Source: an uncultured Gemmatimonadaceae bacterium (GTDB taxonomy: Bacteria > Latescibacterota > UBA2968 > UBA8231). From it: 33,189 nt of DNA. Under the pieces are notes generated by a model, which saw only the letters and a list, made by a program, of their open reading frames with translations, did no database searches and had not been told where the DNA came from. The translations under genes were made by a program, and so were the position numbers. The stretch's first letter is position 1. Each line of letters begins with the position of its first letter. Where the stretch lies: the NCBI GenBank assembly GCA_937919035.1, contig CALFPI010000452.1:1-33189 (forward strand), written 5' to 3'. Positions 17,117 through 25,690 of this stretch are shown here, one piece after another.

Positions 17117-19771
17117 ATGCCGACGCTGTCCAGCAGATATCCGGGCGTGGTGCTCGTCGCGTTGTGCCTCATTCTGCCGCTTTCAGCGCAACAGGGATAC
17201 CGGTTGTCGAGTCGCGCCGTAGACGTCAGCACACGCTCGCACTGGCAGGCATGGAGTGCCGTGTCGCAACTGGTGAACATCTCGCCATCGGGCGCGGTCA
17301 GCCCCGTGCGCCTGGCGACACAGACCAATGCCGCCGCCGATGCCGCCGATTTCAGCTACCCCATCGCCGGCAATCTCAGCCAGCTGTTCAACAATTCCTA
17401 CAGTGACAACGGCACGCAGCGCGCGCGGGGTGGCATCAAGCTCGCCGGTACGACGGCGACAAGTGCAGACCGGATCATGGATGGCGCCATGGCGACCTTC
17501 TGGGAGCCGGACTCCACCGACGGCCTCGACAGCTGGTGGCTGGAAGTCGACCTGGGACGCCTGGTAAGCGCTTCGCGCCTTGTGGTCCGGTTCGTCGAGG
17601 ACACTGAAACCCGGCGCTCCGATCCGTTCCTGCAGTTTCGTGTCCACACAGCGACGGGACAGAACCCTTTCGGCGATCAGAGTGGCGCGCTGCAGTACCA
17701 GCTTGCTGGTGGCACCACGGAACCCAACATCGACAAGCGCGAATTCATCTTTGATCTCGAGCCATCGCAGACACACACCGATGGCTGGACGGGCCGGCTG
17801 GCGCAGTATGTGCGCCTGCAGGTGACCGGCACCCGGGGCACTCGGGCCGAGCAGGTCAGCGAAGAGGTGTGGGGGGCGTTGCCCGCAGCCGATCGCGGCA
17901 CCGTGGAGAACATCTGGCTCATTGCCGGCGAGCAACGACTGGTCACGGCCAGCGACTACGCCGCCCTGCCACCCGAAGAACAGGGCGGACTCCGGTTCTT
18001 TCGTCGCGAGCGGCCTCGCCTAGCAGAGCTTGAGGTCTGGACCGTTGGTGAGAACGTCTCCATGGGATTGCTGAATCGTGGTGGAACCCTGATCGACGGC
18101 AACCCCACTGCGGCACCGGAGTCGGCCTTTGACGGCAGCATTCAGACAAACTGGAATGCCGCCGTGTTCAGCACGGTAGGTGACATCGCTGGCTGGGGGC
18201 TGCTGACGGTAGATCTGGGCGCTCTGCTGCGCATCGACGCCACCCGGATCATCACGCGGGTCCTCGAGCGCGGCGAACGTGTCCTGTACGGGTACGAATT
18301 GCGCGGCTCCGACGGCTCGGTTGCCCCCGATGGCAGCCTCATCTGGGAAACGCTGAGCAATGAGGACCGCCTGCTCAATCAGGACACCCACCTCTTCGAA
18401 GACCGTTTCGAGCCGCGCTCCCTGCGCTACCTGGAGTTCCGCAACATGGACGTGGCGCGGCGTACAAATGCCCATCTCGGGCACCGTTTTCAGAGCGCCG
18501 TTACCGAGTTTCAGGTCTACTCCAGCGGTTACGTTCCCGAGATTGTGCTGACGTCGGATCTCATCGACCTGGCAGATTCGCGCACCTTGCGGACCATCAC
18601 CTGGGATGCCGATACACCCCCTGGAACATCCGTACAGATCCGCACCCGTACCGGCAACGATCTGCGCGAAGTCAGTCGCTACTTCCTGTCCAGCGGCGAA
18701 GAGGTGCCCAAGGCCGAATGGGACAGCAAACCTTCGTTCTTCCAGGGACCGATCGTCACGGAAACCGTACCCGGTCCCGGATGGAGCAACTGGAGTCAGG
18801 CCTACCTGAGCCCGGGAGAACGCATCCGCTCGCCGAGCCCGAGGCGGTATCTGACGATTGAAGCGCGTCTGTTATCGACGACGCCGGACACGGCCGCCGT
18901 CCTGCGATCGATCCGCATCCAGACATTGCCACCTGTCGCTGACGAACTGGCAGCGGAGATCAGTCCCAAGCAGGCTGTTCCAGTGGGGGAGTTGATCGAC
19001 TTCGAGATGTACCTGAAGCCGACGTTCGCCAGTGCCGCAAGGTCCGGATTCGATCTTTTGCGACTGACGGCACCGTCGCGAGCTTTGCTGCATCTGCGTG
19101 GTATCGAACGGGGTACCGAAGCCGAGCTCAGAGCCGGTTCGGCGGATGCTTTCACCGGTCTTGATGGCGATTCTCTATTGCATAACGCGGCAGGGCTTGC
19201 GGTGCAGGTCAGTGGTCAGGGTCGCGATACGCTGCTCGTCCGACTGCCCACAAGGGTACGAGCCGGTAGCAACGATCTGTTCCGCCTGAGATTCTCCTCG
19301 ACCGTGTTTCTGAGCGGCTCGACGTTCCAGCTGGCGGTGGCCAGTTCCAGTGCTGATACCCTCTGGCAAGAGGCGGATCCGGGGGACGTTGTCAGTGACG
19401 ATCTGGCACCAGGGGCGGGTCTGACCGTACTCACCACCCTCGGTGGGGGCAGCATCAAGATGGGTGAGGAAGCCGGCGTGTTCACACCGAATGGCGATGG
19501 ACACAACGACACGGCGGTCTTTTCCTTCGTCGTGCTCCGCGTCAATATCGACCGTGAAGTGAGCGTTGAGTTGTTCGATCTGCGCGGCAGCAAGGTTCGC
19601 AGCCTGCATGAAACCCGGGCCGAGGCAACGGGGACGTACCGAATCGAGTGGGATGGGTTGGACGAGGCGGGACAACTGGTGCCACCGGGTCTGTATGTCG
19701 CGCGTATCGGGATCGATACCGACGCCTCCGGCGGGGAGGCGGTCGCCACCGTTGTCGCCGTGGCCTACTGA
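17117..19771 (+). CDS. Secreted surface protein with two discoidin-like domains and FTPNGDG-type C-terminal domain (paralogue 3)
   Basis: The 884-residue product begins at ATG 17117, chosen by its SD. A signal peptide ends near LSAQ. It is larger than paralogues 1 and 2 because it has two discoidin-like regions. The first (residues about 95-315) has DRIMDGAMATFW, WWLEVDLGRLVSASRLVVRF and AELEVWTVG; the second (about 320-475) has AFDGSIQTNW, LLTVDLGALLRIDATRI and TEFQVYSSG. The rest follows the family plan: TITWDA, WSNWSQ, PSPRRYLTIEA, a beta-domain with FDLLRLTA and VFLSGSTF, then FTPNGDGHND, VELFDLRGSKVRSL, WDGLDEAGQ and PPGLYVARI, ending VAVAY. Likely exported and surface-held, binding carbohydrate or another ligand. 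It closes the cluster and converges on the sulfatase-like gene with a 14-base gap. Confidence 0.8.
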   Translation: MPTLSSRYPGVVLVALCLILPLSAQQGYRLSSRAVDVSTRSHWQAWSAVSQLVNISPSGAVSPVRLATQTNAAADAADFSYPIAGNLSQLFNNSYSDNGTQRARGGIKLAGTTATSADRIMDGAMATFWEPDSTDGLDSWWLEVDLGRLVSASRLVVRFVEDTETRRSDPFLQFRVHTATGQNPFGDQSGALQYQLAGGTTEPNIDKREFIFDLEPSQTHTDGWTGRLAQYVRLQVTGTRGTRAEQVSEEVWGALPAADRGTVENIWLIAGEQRLVTASDYAALPPEEQGGLRFFRRERPRLAELEVWTVGENVSMGLLNRGGTLIDGNPTAAPESAFDGSIQTNWNAAVFSTVGDIAGWGLLTVDLGALLRIDATRIITRVLERGERVLYGYELRGSDGSVAPDGSLIWETLSNEDRLLNQDTHLFEDRFEPRSLRYLEFRNMDVARRTNAHLGHRFQSAVTEFQVYSSGYVPEIVLTSDLIDLADSRTLRTITWDADTPPGTSVQIRTRTGNDLREVSRYFLSSGEEVPKAEWDSKPSFFQGPIVTETVPGPGWSNWSQAYLSPGERIRSPSPRRYLTIEARLLSTTPDTAAVLRSIRIQTLPPVADELAAEISPKQAVPVGELIDFEMYLKPTFASAARSGFDLLRLTAPSRALLHLRGIERGTEAELRAGSADAFTGLDGDSLLHNAAGLAVQVSGQGRDTLLVRLPTRVRAGSNDLFRLRFSSTVFLSGSTFQLAVASSSADTLWQEADPGDVVSDDLAPGAGLTVLTTLGGGSIKMGEEAGVFTPNGDGHNDTAVFSFVVLRVNIDREVSVELFDLRGSKVRSLHETRAEATGTYRIEWDGLDEAGQLVPPGLYVARIGIDTDASGGEAVATVVAVAY

Positions 19772-19782
19772 CCCGAGTCAGT
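19767..19782. terminator. Short stem-loop between convergent genes
   Basis: ACTGAC and GTCAGT form a 6-bp stem with a CCGA loop, spanning the stop codon of paralogue 3. It is short, with no T-run, so a role in ending either transcript is only possible. Confidence 0.25.
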
Positions 19783-19785
19783 GCG

Positions 19786-21326
19786 CTACTCGATGTAGCC
19801 CAGCGAGCGCAGCGTTCTGAGATCCTCCGGTGCGGCAGCAGGCGTTGCCAGTGGTGTGGTGGTCGACCATTCGTCCAACAGAGTCGACAGCCGCTCAGCC
19901 ACCGCCGGGAATTGAGCCGTCACGTCGTCGCGCTCCACCGGATCCTGCCGCAAATCATACAGCTGACGCACGAACCCTCCCTGCAACACGGGCCGCTCCA
20001 CCAGCTTGAAGCGTCCGTCCCGCAGGGCCCGTTCCCGCACTTGCTCGGGGCGCCATCGGCGCGAACTCTCCAGCAAACGTTGCAGGGCCTGCGGATGCTG
20101 CTCGGCAACGTCCGTCTCCAGGAAGGGGTCCGTCTCGTGGTCGAACAGGTGCGCTTCGCGCCCTGGAAATGCGCAAAGGGAGAAGCGTTCATCGTGAATA
20201 CATGTGCGGCTGTGGGTACGACCGGAGAAGATGCGCTTGGTGTAACTGACATTGAGGGCGCTGCCCGCCTCGATGCGGGCAATGGGCGTGGTCTCCCGTG
20301 CGGCACGTCCCTGGAGGCGGGCCGAGAGATCCAGGCCATCCAGGTCTGCCGGCAGGGGCAGACCCAGCAGTCCCAGCAGGGTGGGAGCCACATCCTCCAG
20401 GCGGATGGGCAGAGGGTCGGATCCACCTTCGATGCCCGGTCCTGTGACGATCAGCGGCACGTGCACGGCGGCGTCGTGCAGACTGGGGCCGTGGCCGTAG
20501 AAGAAGTCATCCTCGCCGAGATTTTCGCCATGATCAGAAGTCAACAGGACATAGGCGCCCTGGGTCAGACCGGCGGTTGACAGGGCATCCAGCAACTGAC
20601 CCACCTGCAGGTCGGCGTTGCTGATCTCGGCGTCGTACAACTGTGTGCAGTCATGCAGCGCTCGTGAGGAAAATCCCATCACGTCCCCCTCGACGTGACC
20701 CATGCGCAGGCGACCGGCACCAATCTCCGCCAGCAACCGTCGGCACTCCGGCGCCTGCGGTTGTGCCTGCTGAGTCTCTCTGGCTCGTAGGGGAAATGCG
20801 GGTCCATGAAGTGCACCCACAGAAACAGTTCGCGACCGGCGTCGACCCGCTGCAACAGCTCCAGGGCGGCGTCGACGACATGCTCTGCCGAGTCTTGCGG
20901 CAGAGCATCGGCCTCAACAAAAGCATCGAAGCCCCGATCCAGATGCTGACGCCCCCCGGCAGCGGGGTTGGCACTTACACCCACGGTTGTATAACCCTCG
21001 GCCTGCAGGATTTCGGCGAGGGTCGTTCCCCGGGTGAAAGGCTGCCAGATCTCCCGTGAACCATGGTGGTACGGTTGCAGCCCGGTGAACAACGAAGCGA
21101 TGGCCGGCGTCGTCCGCGGAAAGGGGGTCGTCGCCTGCAGAAACATCCGGCCCTGTTCGGCGAGCCGATCGATGGAGGGTGTAGCGCCGACGGCATAGCC
21201 GTATGCGCCCACGTGGTCGGCGCGCAGGGTATCGATCGTGATCAGGATGATGTTGGGGCGCGGCACATCCGAGCAGGTTGCCAGCAACAGCGGCAGGATC
21301 ACCACCAGTGCGGCACTCACCCTCAT
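19786..21326 (-). pseudogene. Sulfatase/alkaline-phosphatase-superfamily lipoprotein gene, disrupted by a frameshift
   Basis: The N-terminal half (21326 to about 20780) starts with a lipoprotein signal (LLLATC) and contains NIILITIDTLRADH, TPSIDRLAEQG, SLFTGLQPYHHG and VHFMDPHFPYEPE. The C-terminal half (about 20775 to 19786) continues in another frame with YDAEISNADLQVGQLLDAL, TSDHGENLGE and ends LRSLGYIE. The frame change falls at a (CT)3 run near 20773-20782 (plus strand). Restoring one base there gives a 513-residue protein of normal sulfatase length and order. The formylglycine motif C/S-x-P-x-R reads T-T-P-A-I, so classical sulfatase maturation looks impossible; a phosphodiesterase or phosphotransferase-type activity is more likely if the protein is made. 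Its start overlaps the acetyltransferase stop (ATGA). Either decayed or an assembly error. Confidence 0.8.
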
Positions 21327-21940
21327 GGCGTACCGTCCAGCCCCTGCAGCCAGTCTGCCAGCACAGGGTGATGGATGACGGTCTGCACATTGCGCCAGCC
21401 CTGTTGCACGTCGGGCTTGTCGAGTTGTCGAGGGTCCGGGCGGAAACCGAAATCGAGATACAGCTTCACCGCCCACGGCCGCCCCGCCGAGGTGCCCAGC
21501 ACGGCGCCGGCGTGGCTGCAGACAAGTCGTTCCATGGCGTGTGTCATCATCGCCTTGCTGATCCCACGCCCCTGATGCTCCGGGTGTACGACGACCCAGT
21601 GGATGCGACCCCGGTCCGTCGGCGTCGGTGGCTCATGCTCCCACCAGGCGCTGATGCTGGCCGCCGCCGCTCCTGCCTCGGTCTCGACGTACCACATGCG
21701 GTCCGGCAGGTCGCCGCGATGTTTGCCGTACTCCCGCTCAAACAGATCATCCGGGATGTCAAAGAAAGGTTCGGCCGCCCGCTGCAGCATGGTCCAGACC
21801 GAGTCATCACCAGGTCGAAACGGCCGCAACCGGTATCCCGCGGGCAGCACATGATGAGGTATGTCGGCGCCAACATCGCAAACCATGCCGAAGGACTGGT
21901 TCTCGTAGGTCACGCGCGGGTCTTTGGCCGCTCTGCTCAT
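21323..21940 (-). CDS. GNAT-family N-acetyltransferase
   Basis: The 205-residue product has a good SD (GAGGAA, about 8 bases before ATG). Residues about 36-80 (YRLRPFRPGDDSVWTMLQRA) form the N-terminal GNAT helices. Motif A is clear as IHWVVVHPEHQGRGISKAMM (about 113-132), with the Q-x-x-G-x-G-type acetyl-CoA pyrophosphate loop as QGRGIS. Motif B follows as AVKLYLDFGFRPD. It should transfer an acetyl group from acetyl-CoA to an amine; the acceptor is unknown. Its TGA overlaps the ATG of the sulfatase-like gene, so the pair is translationally coupled. Confident on family. Confidence 0.85.
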   Translation of the reverse strand: MSRAAKDPRVTYENQSFGMVCDVGADIPHHVLPAGYRLRPFRPGDDSVWTMLQRAAEPFFDIPDDLFEREYGKHRGDLPDRMWYVETEAGAAAASISAWWEHEPPTPTDRGRIHWVVVHPEHQGRGISKAMMTHAMERLVCSHAGAVLGTSAGRPWAVKLYLDFGFRPDPRQLDKPDVQQGWRNVQTVIHHPVLADWLQGLDGTP

Positions 21941-22007
21941 ACAGCAACTTCCTCATGTGAACATGCAGGGAGTAACATAAGCTGATCCCGGACTGGGGCC
22001 CCTCGCA

Positions 22008-23348
22008 TCAGTCCGGGAACGGCCACTCCCGTACCGCGCTGCGGATCTCTTCCACGAGCCGCGTCGTGTGTTCCGGCGTCATCGGCAGGGACAGGCAACC
22101 GCCCTGACGTGTGGCGATGCCGTGGTTCAGTAGCCAGAAGTTGAGCCAGCGGTGTCTGGCGCCTGAATCGAGCGCCGCCTGTCGGTAGTTGTGCGGCGGA
22201 CGGCGCAGAAAGAAGATGCGGAAGATCGAACCGGCGACGACGACGCTGGCGGCGATGCCCGCTGCCTGGAAGGTCTCCTCCAGCTCCGGGCCGAGTTGCT
22301 GTGCCGCCTTGTTGAGACGGGAATAGGCAGCCGGTGTCATCGCCCTGAGCGTCGCCAGGCCGGCAACGGCGACGAGAGGATTGCCGTTGTACGTGCCGGA
22401 CTGGGAGATCCCCGGGTGTCCGGATGTCGGGTCATAGATCGCCATAATCTCCGCACGGCCGCCAAAGGCGCCTCCCGGTGTACCCCCGGCCATGACCTTG
22501 GCCAGGCACGTCAGATCCGGCACGATCTCGTAGACGCCCTGGGTGCCTCCGGGCGAGATTCTGAAGGAGACGACCTCATCAAAGATGAGCAGGATCCCGT
22601 GAGCGGAGGTAATCTCCCGCAGAGACTCCAGGAACCCGGCCTGAGGCAGCGTCAGCCCTGCCGCTGTCGACAGGGGATCGATGATCACCGCCGCCAGATC
22701 ATTGGCATGGGCCCGGATGATCGCCGCGCACGCCGCTGGATCGTTGAACGGCAACACGACGACGGAATCCGCCGTGCCAGGTGCCAGCCCCTGAGATGAC
22801 GCAACCGAGTGGGGTCTGTCCTCCGGGCCCAGTTCCGGGCCCAGGACCGGCAGGTAGCTGATCATGGCGGGGTCATCGATGCCATGATAGGCGCCCTCGA
22901 ACTTGGCGATCTTCGGCTTGCCGGTGAACGCTCGGGCGACCCGGAGCACGTTCATCACCGCCTCCGTTCCCGAACTGCAGAAGCGGAGATGTTGCAGCGA
23001 GGGCAACCGTGCCTGCAGCAACTCGGCCAGGTCAATCTCCAGTTCGGTGGGACCAAAGAAGGCCGACCCCTGCGCGGCACGGTCCTGCAGAGCGCCAACG
23101 ACGGCAGGATGTGCGTGCCCCAGGATCAGCGCCGTGGCGTTGTTGACGAAATCGAGTCGCTGGTTGCCGTCGACATCGTTGACATACACACCCGAACCGC
23201 TCTGCGTGTACAACGGAAACGGATCAACGTAGACACCTGTGCGCGTATTGCCACCGGGCATCGACGCCTGAGCCCGCTGGAACAGGCTCTGGGAGCGGGG
23301 GTTTTGCCGGACGTATTCGACGACGAGTTGTTCGAGCGTAGTCGACAT
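22008..23348 (-). CDS. Class III PLP-dependent aminotransferase, glutamate-1-semialdehyde 2,1-aminomutase-like
   Basis: The 446-residue product begins at ATG 23348 with GGAGG 4 bases upstream; the frame stays open further upstream but without such support. The family core is intact: SMPGGNTRTG, FVNNATALILGHAHP, CSSGTEAVMNVLRVAR (cofactor phosphate site, about 124-139), FEGAYHG (150-156), FDEVV with Asp257 for the pyridine nitrogen, and the PLP lysine Lys284 in LAKVMAGGTPGGAFGG. True HemL has an EPVxGNMG segment; here that place reads DPLSTAAGL. With no other haem genes nearby, a catabolic or amino-sugar aminotransferase is more likely than haem synthesis. It faces the aldo/keto reductase gene across a 160-base divergent region. 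Confidence 0.85.
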   Translation of the reverse strand: MSTTLEQLVVEYVRQNPRSQSLFQRAQASMPGGNTRTGVYVDPFPLYTQSGSGVYVNDVDGNQRLDFVNNATALILGHAHPAVVGALQDRAAQGSAFFGPTELEIDLAELLQARLPSLQHLRFCSSGTEAVMNVLRVARAFTGKPKIAKFEGAYHGIDDPAMISYLPVLGPELGPEDRPHSVASSQGLAPGTADSVVVLPFNDPAACAAIIRAHANDLAAVIIDPLSTAAGLTLPQAGFLESLREITSAHGILLIFDEVVSFRISPGGTQGVYEIVPDLTCLAKVMAGGTPGGAFGGRAEIMAIYDPTSGHPGISQSGTYNGNPLVAVAGLATLRAMTPAAYSRLNKAAQQLGPELEETFQAAGIAASVVVAGSIFRIFFLRRPPHNYRQAALDSGARHRWLNFWLLNHGIATRQGGCLSLPMTPEHTTRLVEEIRSAVREWPFPD

Positions 23349-23382
23349 GCTGCCTCCGCCGAGAGCGGTGAGAGGAACCAGG

Positions 23383-23399
23383 GGCCATAATATATGGCC
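23383..23399. promoter_or_regulatory. 17-bp palindrome in a divergent promoter region, candidate operator
   Basis: GGCCATA-ATA-TATGGCC is a perfect 7-bp inverted repeat with a 3-base spacer, lying 34 bases upstream of the aminotransferase start. Its AT-rich centre (TATATT on the minus strand) could serve as a -10 box, so a bound regulator would block transcription. It is the only AT-rich patch in the region. Confidence 0.4.
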
Positions 23400-23508
23400 A
23401 GAGATGGGCTTGCCGCTGAGGGCATTCCCGGCATGTCCTATCTTGTCCTGTGACAATCGAAAGCAGCTGCCTGGAATTCACTGCCCTCACGGCACGAAGA
23501 GAGAGACC

Positions 23509-24378
23509 ATGGAGACACGCAGACTCGGTCGTACGGAATTGCAGGTATCAGTCCTTGGTTTCGGCGCCTGGGAGATCGGTTGGACGCCGGTTGCTGCGGG
23601 CGACGATGTGGGGGTGTTGCTCAATCGGGCGCTGGATGAGGGCATCAACTTTGTCGATTCCTCCGCCGCCTATCGCTGGAGTGAGGAGCTGATCGCCAAG
23701 TACATCGGCCATCGACGCCAGGAGTTCATCTTTGCCACCAAATGCGGCTCCGGGCGTGTGCAGCAGCCCGATGGCGAGTGGGTGCAGACCCTCGACTACT
23801 CCGCCGCTGCGATTGCGCCGCAGATCGACCGCAGTCTGCAGCGCATGGGGACGGATTACATTGACATCATGCAGTTGCATTCGCCAGCACTTGATGATCT
23901 GCTACATGGGGATGGCATCGACGGGCTGCAGCGAGCCCAGGAGCAGGGCAAGGTGCGCTTCATCAGCCTGTCTGCCGATGACGAGGCCGCCGCCCACGCC
24001 GTGGAAATGGGAGCGTTCGACACGTTGCAGCTCAGCTACAATGTGCTGGATCAAGGCCCGGCGCAGGTCATCGCTGCGGCACGGGCGAAGGATATGGGCA
24101 TCATCATAAAAAATCCCATTGCCAATGCCATCTACGAGGGGCCCCGACCGGAGCAGGATGCCAGCCTCTGGGATCTGGGACGGCAGCGTCTGTCAGCCGA
24201 CGTCATCGGTGACCTGCCACGCGTCGAGGCGAGTCTGCGCTGGCTGTTCAACAACGACCATGTACACACCGCCATTGTTGGCACGACGAACATCGATCAC
24301 CTGCAGGACAACGTGACGGGTGCCCGAAGGGGCCCGCTGTCGCCGGATCTGTACGCAGCAATCCAGGCGACGTTATAA
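23509..24378 (+). CDS. Aldo/keto reductase
   Basis: The 289-residue product starts at ATG 23509 after a purine-rich run. The catalytic tetrad of aldo/keto reductases is visible: Asp50 and Tyr55 in FVDSSAAYRWSEELI, Lys78 in FIFATKCG, and His124 in DYIDIMQLHSP. The N-terminal RRLGRTELQVSVLGFGAWEIG and C-terminal region (LFNNDHVHTAIVGTTNIDHLQDNV) are typical of the short AKR/oxidoreductase subgroup near YajO and related proteins. It should reduce a carbonyl or oxidise a sugar alcohol with NADP(H) in the cytoplasm. It opens the plus-strand catabolic run and is 55 bases before the Tat-exported protein. Substrate unknown. Confidence 0.9.
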   Translation: METRRLGRTELQVSVLGFGAWEIGWTPVAAGDDVGVLLNRALDEGINFVDSSAAYRWSEELIAKYIGHRRQEFIFATKCGSGRVQQPDGEWVQTLDYSAAAIAPQIDRSLQRMGTDYIDIMQLHSPALDDLLHGDGIDGLQRAQEQGKVRFISLSADDEAAAHAVEMGAFDTLQLSYNVLDQGPAQVIAAARAKDMGIIIKNPIANAIYEGPRPEQDASLWDLGRQRLSADVIGDLPRVEASLRWLFNNDHVHTAIVGTTNIDHLQDNVTGARRGPLSPDLYAAIQATL

Positions 24379-24433
24379 CAGAACGGGTGCCACCGGCATT
24401 GCTGATTTCAACATCAACGAGGAGATTCGCCCC

Positions 24434-25687
24434 ATGCGACGACGTCAATTTCTGGCGGCCAGCGCCGGCGTGTTGCTCACCGGTCTGCCCACACGCGCTG
24501 CGACCCGGCCCAAACGCATCGCCTTCCTTGGCACTGTGGTACGCGAGCATTCACACGCCCAGCACTTTCTCGACCGTCTGACGCAGGGACAGAACTGGGG
24601 TGGTCGCTGGCTGGCGCCACGGGTCGAGGTCGCATCCGTGTACATCGATCAGTTCCCCGAGGGGGATCTGGGCCGTCAGCGGATCGCCAAACACGGGCTC
24701 AAGCAGTATGGCACGATCGCTGAGGCGCTCTGTCTCGGCGGCTCGAGCCTGGCCGTGGATGGTGTCGTCATCATCGCCGAGCACGGCAAGTATCCGCGCA
24801 ATGACAAGCGCCAGACACGCTACCCGCGCTACGACTGGTTCAAGCAGGTCGTCGAAGTCTTCGAGGCGTCCGGACGCTCGGTACCCGTGTTCAACGACAA
24901 ACATCTGTCGACGACGTGGGACGAGTGCGCCGAGATGGTGGCCGACTCGGAGCGTCTCGGTTTCGCCTTCCTTGCCGGATCATCGCTGCCGGTGACGTGG
25001 CGTCTGCCGTCCATCGATGTGCCCTACGGTGCACCGATGACGGAGAGTGTCTGCGTCGCCTACGGTGGCGTCGACAGTTATGACATCCATGCGCTGGAGA
25101 CGGCGCAATGCATGTCGGAGCGTCGCCAGGGCGGGGAGGTCGGCATCCGTCAGGTCCAGGCCCTGCGGGACGAGGCCCTGTGGGATCGGTTGAACGCTGC
25201 CGATTGCCAGCGCACGCGGGAGTTGTTCGTCGCCGCTCTGACGCGCAGCCACAACCTGCCGGTGGAGGGGGGCTATCCGACGGATCCGGTGACCCTGGAG
25301 TGGGCGCAGCAAACCATGCCGGAGATGACGGGTTATCTGATCGAGCATCGTGATGGTTTCCGTACGTCGATGTTTCTGACGAAAATCCGGGACTTCAACT
25401 ATGCCGGCCATCTGAGCGCTACCGACGAGATCCTGTCCTGCCAGATGTATCTGCCGATGCCAGGCCATGGTTCGACGACGGCGGACTTCTTCAACCCGCT
25501 GACACGTCACATCGAGGATCTGATCCTTACCGGGCAGGCGCCCTATCCCGTGCAGCGCACCTTGCTGACGTCGGGCATGGTGATCGCCGGGATCGACTCG
25601 CTGTACCAGGAACAACAGGTCATCATGACCCCTGAAATGGGTGTCCGCTACCGGGCGCCAGAGTCATCACTATTCTGGAGAGTGTGA
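24434..25687 (+). CDS. Tat-exported protein of unknown function with Rossmann-like N-terminus
   Basis: The 417-residue product starts at ATG 24434, with GAGGAG 9 bases upstream. The N-terminus RRRQFLAASAGVLLTG is a twin-arginine signal, implying export of a folded protein. The mature part begins KRIAFLGTVVREHSHAQHFLDRL and continues with VYIDQFPEGDLGRQRIAKHG and DGVVIIAEHGKYPRN, as in Gfo/Idh/MocA-like Rossmann folds, and then has PVFNDKHLS and GFAFLAGSSLPVTWR. I recognise this as a recurrent uncharacterised family in Planctomycetes and related groups, often beside Gfo/Idh/MocA or sugar-catabolism genes, but know no proven reaction. The conserved Glu/His/Asp-rich segments suggest an enzyme. 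It is followed after 3 bases by the RidA-like gene. Confidence 0.75.
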   Translation: MRRRQFLAASAGVLLTGLPTRAATRPKRIAFLGTVVREHSHAQHFLDRLTQGQNWGGRWLAPRVEVASVYIDQFPEGDLGRQRIAKHGLKQYGTIAEALCLGGSSLAVDGVVIIAEHGKYPRNDKRQTRYPRYDWFKQVVEVFEASGRSVPVFNDKHLSTTWDECAEMVADSERLGFAFLAGSSLPVTWRLPSIDVPYGAPMTESVCVAYGGVDSYDIHALETAQCMSERRQGGEVGIRQVQALRDEALWDRLNAADCQRTRELFVAALTRSHNLPVEGGYPTDPVTLEWAQQTMPEMTGYLIEHRDGFRTSMFLTKIRDFNYAGHLSATDEILSCQMYLPMPGHGSTTADFFNPLTRHIEDLILTGQAPYPVQRTLLTSGMVIAGIDSLYQEQQVIMTPEMGVRYRAPESSLFWRV

Positions 25688-25690
25688 GGC

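Noticed and set aside
19648-20580. 310-codon plus-strand frame across the end of paralogue 3 and the sulfatase-like gene
   Set aside because: It overlaps two clear genes on both strands and has no supporting motif.
23349-23456. N-terminal extension of the aminotransferase
   Set aside because: ATG 23348 has a strong SD, while the extension would cover the palindrome and promoter region.
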